DNA from: a bacterium
GTDB lineage: Bacteria > Bacillota > Clostridia > Oscillospirales > Oscillospiraceae
Direction of reading: 5' to 3'
NCBI GenBank assembly: GCA_004562395.1
Contig: SFQY01000050.1
Span: forward strand, 1-15,403
Length of the DNA: 15,403 nt
Below the pieces are notes generated by a model, which ran no database searches, was not told where the DNA came from, and saw nothing but the letters and a program-made list of their open reading frames with translations. The position numbers and the translations under genes are program-made. Below, one piece after another: positions 14,546-15,403 of the stretch; the first letter of the stretch is position 1, and every line of letters begins with the position of its first letter.

Positions 14546-15130
14546 TTACACCTTCTGCCGGAACAGGCCGTGGCGGTTGCAGAAGAAATATACCGTTCCC
14601 CGGCCCCGGAGCTGCATCCGGGTCTGGGCCTCTCCTTCGGGGTACAGCTTGACCAGCTGGAACCGGTCGGCTGAGGCGTAGGCCAGGAAGGAGATATAGT
14701 GGTCCTTGGTCATGGGGTGGTGAACGGTGAGAAACTGCTCATCCTCCACCCGCTCCACCGTCAGGGTGTGGGCCTCGTCCGGTTCCTCGGCGTCCAAAGC
14801 CGGCAGGGTCACGCCGCAGCAGCTGATCACCGCGTCTCCGGTGCTGTGCAGGACATTGCCGCAGATGGGGCAGACATACAGCCTGGACCGGACCAGGTTG
14901 CAGGAAACGTTCCGGTTGACGATGGGTTCCCCGTTCATCAGCTCGATCACGGACACCCCCAGAGCGGCGGCCAGGGGCTGCAGCAGGGAGATGTCCGGCA
15001 GACCTTTGGCGGTCTCCCATTTGGAGACGGCCTTGTCGCTGACGCCGATGCGTTCGGCCAGCTGAGCCTGAGTCATGCCCCGGGCTTCCCGAAGCATTTT
15101 GATGGTGCTTCCTGTTACATAGGTATTCAT
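14546..15130 (-). CDS. XRE-family HTH fused to a desulfoferrodoxin-like iron module
   Basis: 194-aa fusion. Residues 7-66 are an XRE/Cro-type helix-turn-helix (TQAQLAERIGVSDKAVSKWE). Residues 85-112 match a desulforedoxin domain with Cys87, Cys90, Cys104 and Cys105. Residues 115-191 match the superoxide reductase fold: His121, HPMTKDH (His138, His144) and FFCNRHG (Cys184, His187) correspond to the four His and one Cys ligands of the catalytic iron. The family's Glu-Lys-His loop is Glu-Ala-His here, so the catalytic lysine is missing. I infer a DNA-binding sensor of superoxide, peroxide or iron redox state, or a superoxide reductase that regulates itself. ATG 15130 has AAGGAGGA 7 nt upstream. 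It is convergent with the EFR1-type gene. The cognate operator is not evident. Confidence 0.85.
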   Translation of the reverse strand: MNTYVTGSTIKMLREARGMTQAQLAERIGVSDKAVSKWETAKGLPDISLLQPLAAALGVSVIELMNGEPIVNRNVSCNLVRSRLYVCPICGNVLHSTGDAVISCCGVTLPALDAEEPDEAHTLTVERVEDEQFLTVHHPMTKDHYISFLAYASADRFQLVKLYPEGEAQTRMQLRGRGTVYFFCNRHGLFRQKV

Positions 15131-15155
15131 GGATCATTCCTCCTTATCAGCTCCC

Positions 15156-15184
15156 AGCATACCATGAAATTCCCGACGGCGCAA
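15156..15184 (-). promoter_or_regulatory. promoter of the XRE-desulfoferrodoxin gene
   Basis: On the minus strand TTGCGC (15179-15184) and TATGCT (15156-15161) are 17 bp apart, about 25 bp before the start codon. The -35 is only a moderate match. Confidence 0.45.
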
Positions 15185-15290
15185 CCTACGCTCCGTGGAA
15201 TCTGTTTTGGCAAACAAGGCTGTACAAGATTCCGCAAATATGATAACATGGACTTTAGATAACGATTCAGTCGAAGGAGAAATTATCAGC

Positions 15291-15403
15291 TAAATGATCG
15301 TTTAGCGCTCCGAAGGTTGCTGTGAACGTACAAGGCTCCCTCTGATGAGGGAGCTGTCGCGAAGCGACTGAGGGAGAGAACATGTTCCGTCTTTTCCCGT
15401 ATT
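15291..15403. repeat. interspersed repeat copy E, cut by the window end
   Basis: Begins with TAAATGATCGTTTA (15291-15304) and continues with the hairpin module CTCCCTC-TGAT-GAGGGAG and TCGC-GAA-GCGA. It is nearly base-for-base like copies B and D and, like B, carries on into CATGTTCCGTCTTT. The right end lies outside the window. Apart from the promoter at 15156-15184, nothing else is visible in 15131-15290. Confidence 0.75.

Overview
The window looks like chromosomal DNA from a GC-rich anaerobic Clostridia lineage, most likely a gut Oscillospiraceae-type bacterium. The reasons are consensus AAGGAGG ribosome sites with sigma-A promoters, a YesL (DUF624) protein, an EFR1-type flavodoxin-ferredoxin, a desulfoferrodoxin-like protein, and many short hairpin-rich interspersed repeats. 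Taxonomy is inferred from gene content, not from a marker gene.

Layout: (1) 1-423 holds repeat and hairpin DNA and no gene. (2) 424-978 (-) is a YgjP-type zinc metallopeptidase with its own promoter. Divergent from it is a promoter, cobalamin riboswitch and intrinsic terminator (1093-1397, +) with no recognisable gene downstream. (3) 1499-1887 contains terminator-like hairpins and a MITE-like insertion flanked by 16-bp direct repeats, sitting at the 3' end of an Eis-like acetyltransferase gene. (4) 1879-3689 (-) is a two-gene unit, yesL-like then the acetyltransferase, coupled by a 4-nt overlap. (5) 3874-12008 (+) is a complete arginine operon, argG-argH-argC-argJ-argB-argD-argF, behind a perfect TTGACA-17-TATAAT promoter with an ARG-box-like palindrome in the leader. 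(6) 12050-12912 is a PlsC-type acyltransferase with its own promoter and a strong terminator. (7) 13066-14389 is an AT-richer divergent pair, an Rrf2-family regulator (-) and an EFR1-type flavodoxin/2[4Fe-4S] protein (+), sharing a region with two copies of one dyad operator. (8) 14546-15130 (-) is an XRE helix-turn-helix fused to a complete desulfoferrodoxin-like module. (9) 15291-15403 is another copy of the interspersed repeat, cut by the window end.

The arg genes encode the pathway from glutamate to arginine. ArgJ makes and recycles acetylglutamate, ArgB, ArgC and ArgD take it to acetylornithine, ArgJ releases ornithine, and ArgF, ArgG and ArgH finish. ArgB has the long N-terminus typical of arginine-inhibited kinases, which fits the cyclic ArgJ route. 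Carbamoyl-phosphate synthase and the ArgR repressor are not in the window. The two larger gaps in the operon (argG-argH and argC-argJ) both carry a copy or remnant of the repeat family.

The items most worth a second look are the orphan B12 riboswitch, the XRE-desulfoferrodoxin fusion whose active-site loop reads Glu-Ala-His instead of Glu-Lys-His, the doubled Rrf2-type operator, and the repeat family with TAAATGATCGTTTA ends, one copy of which lies exactly at the catalytic C-terminus codons of the acetyltransferase.
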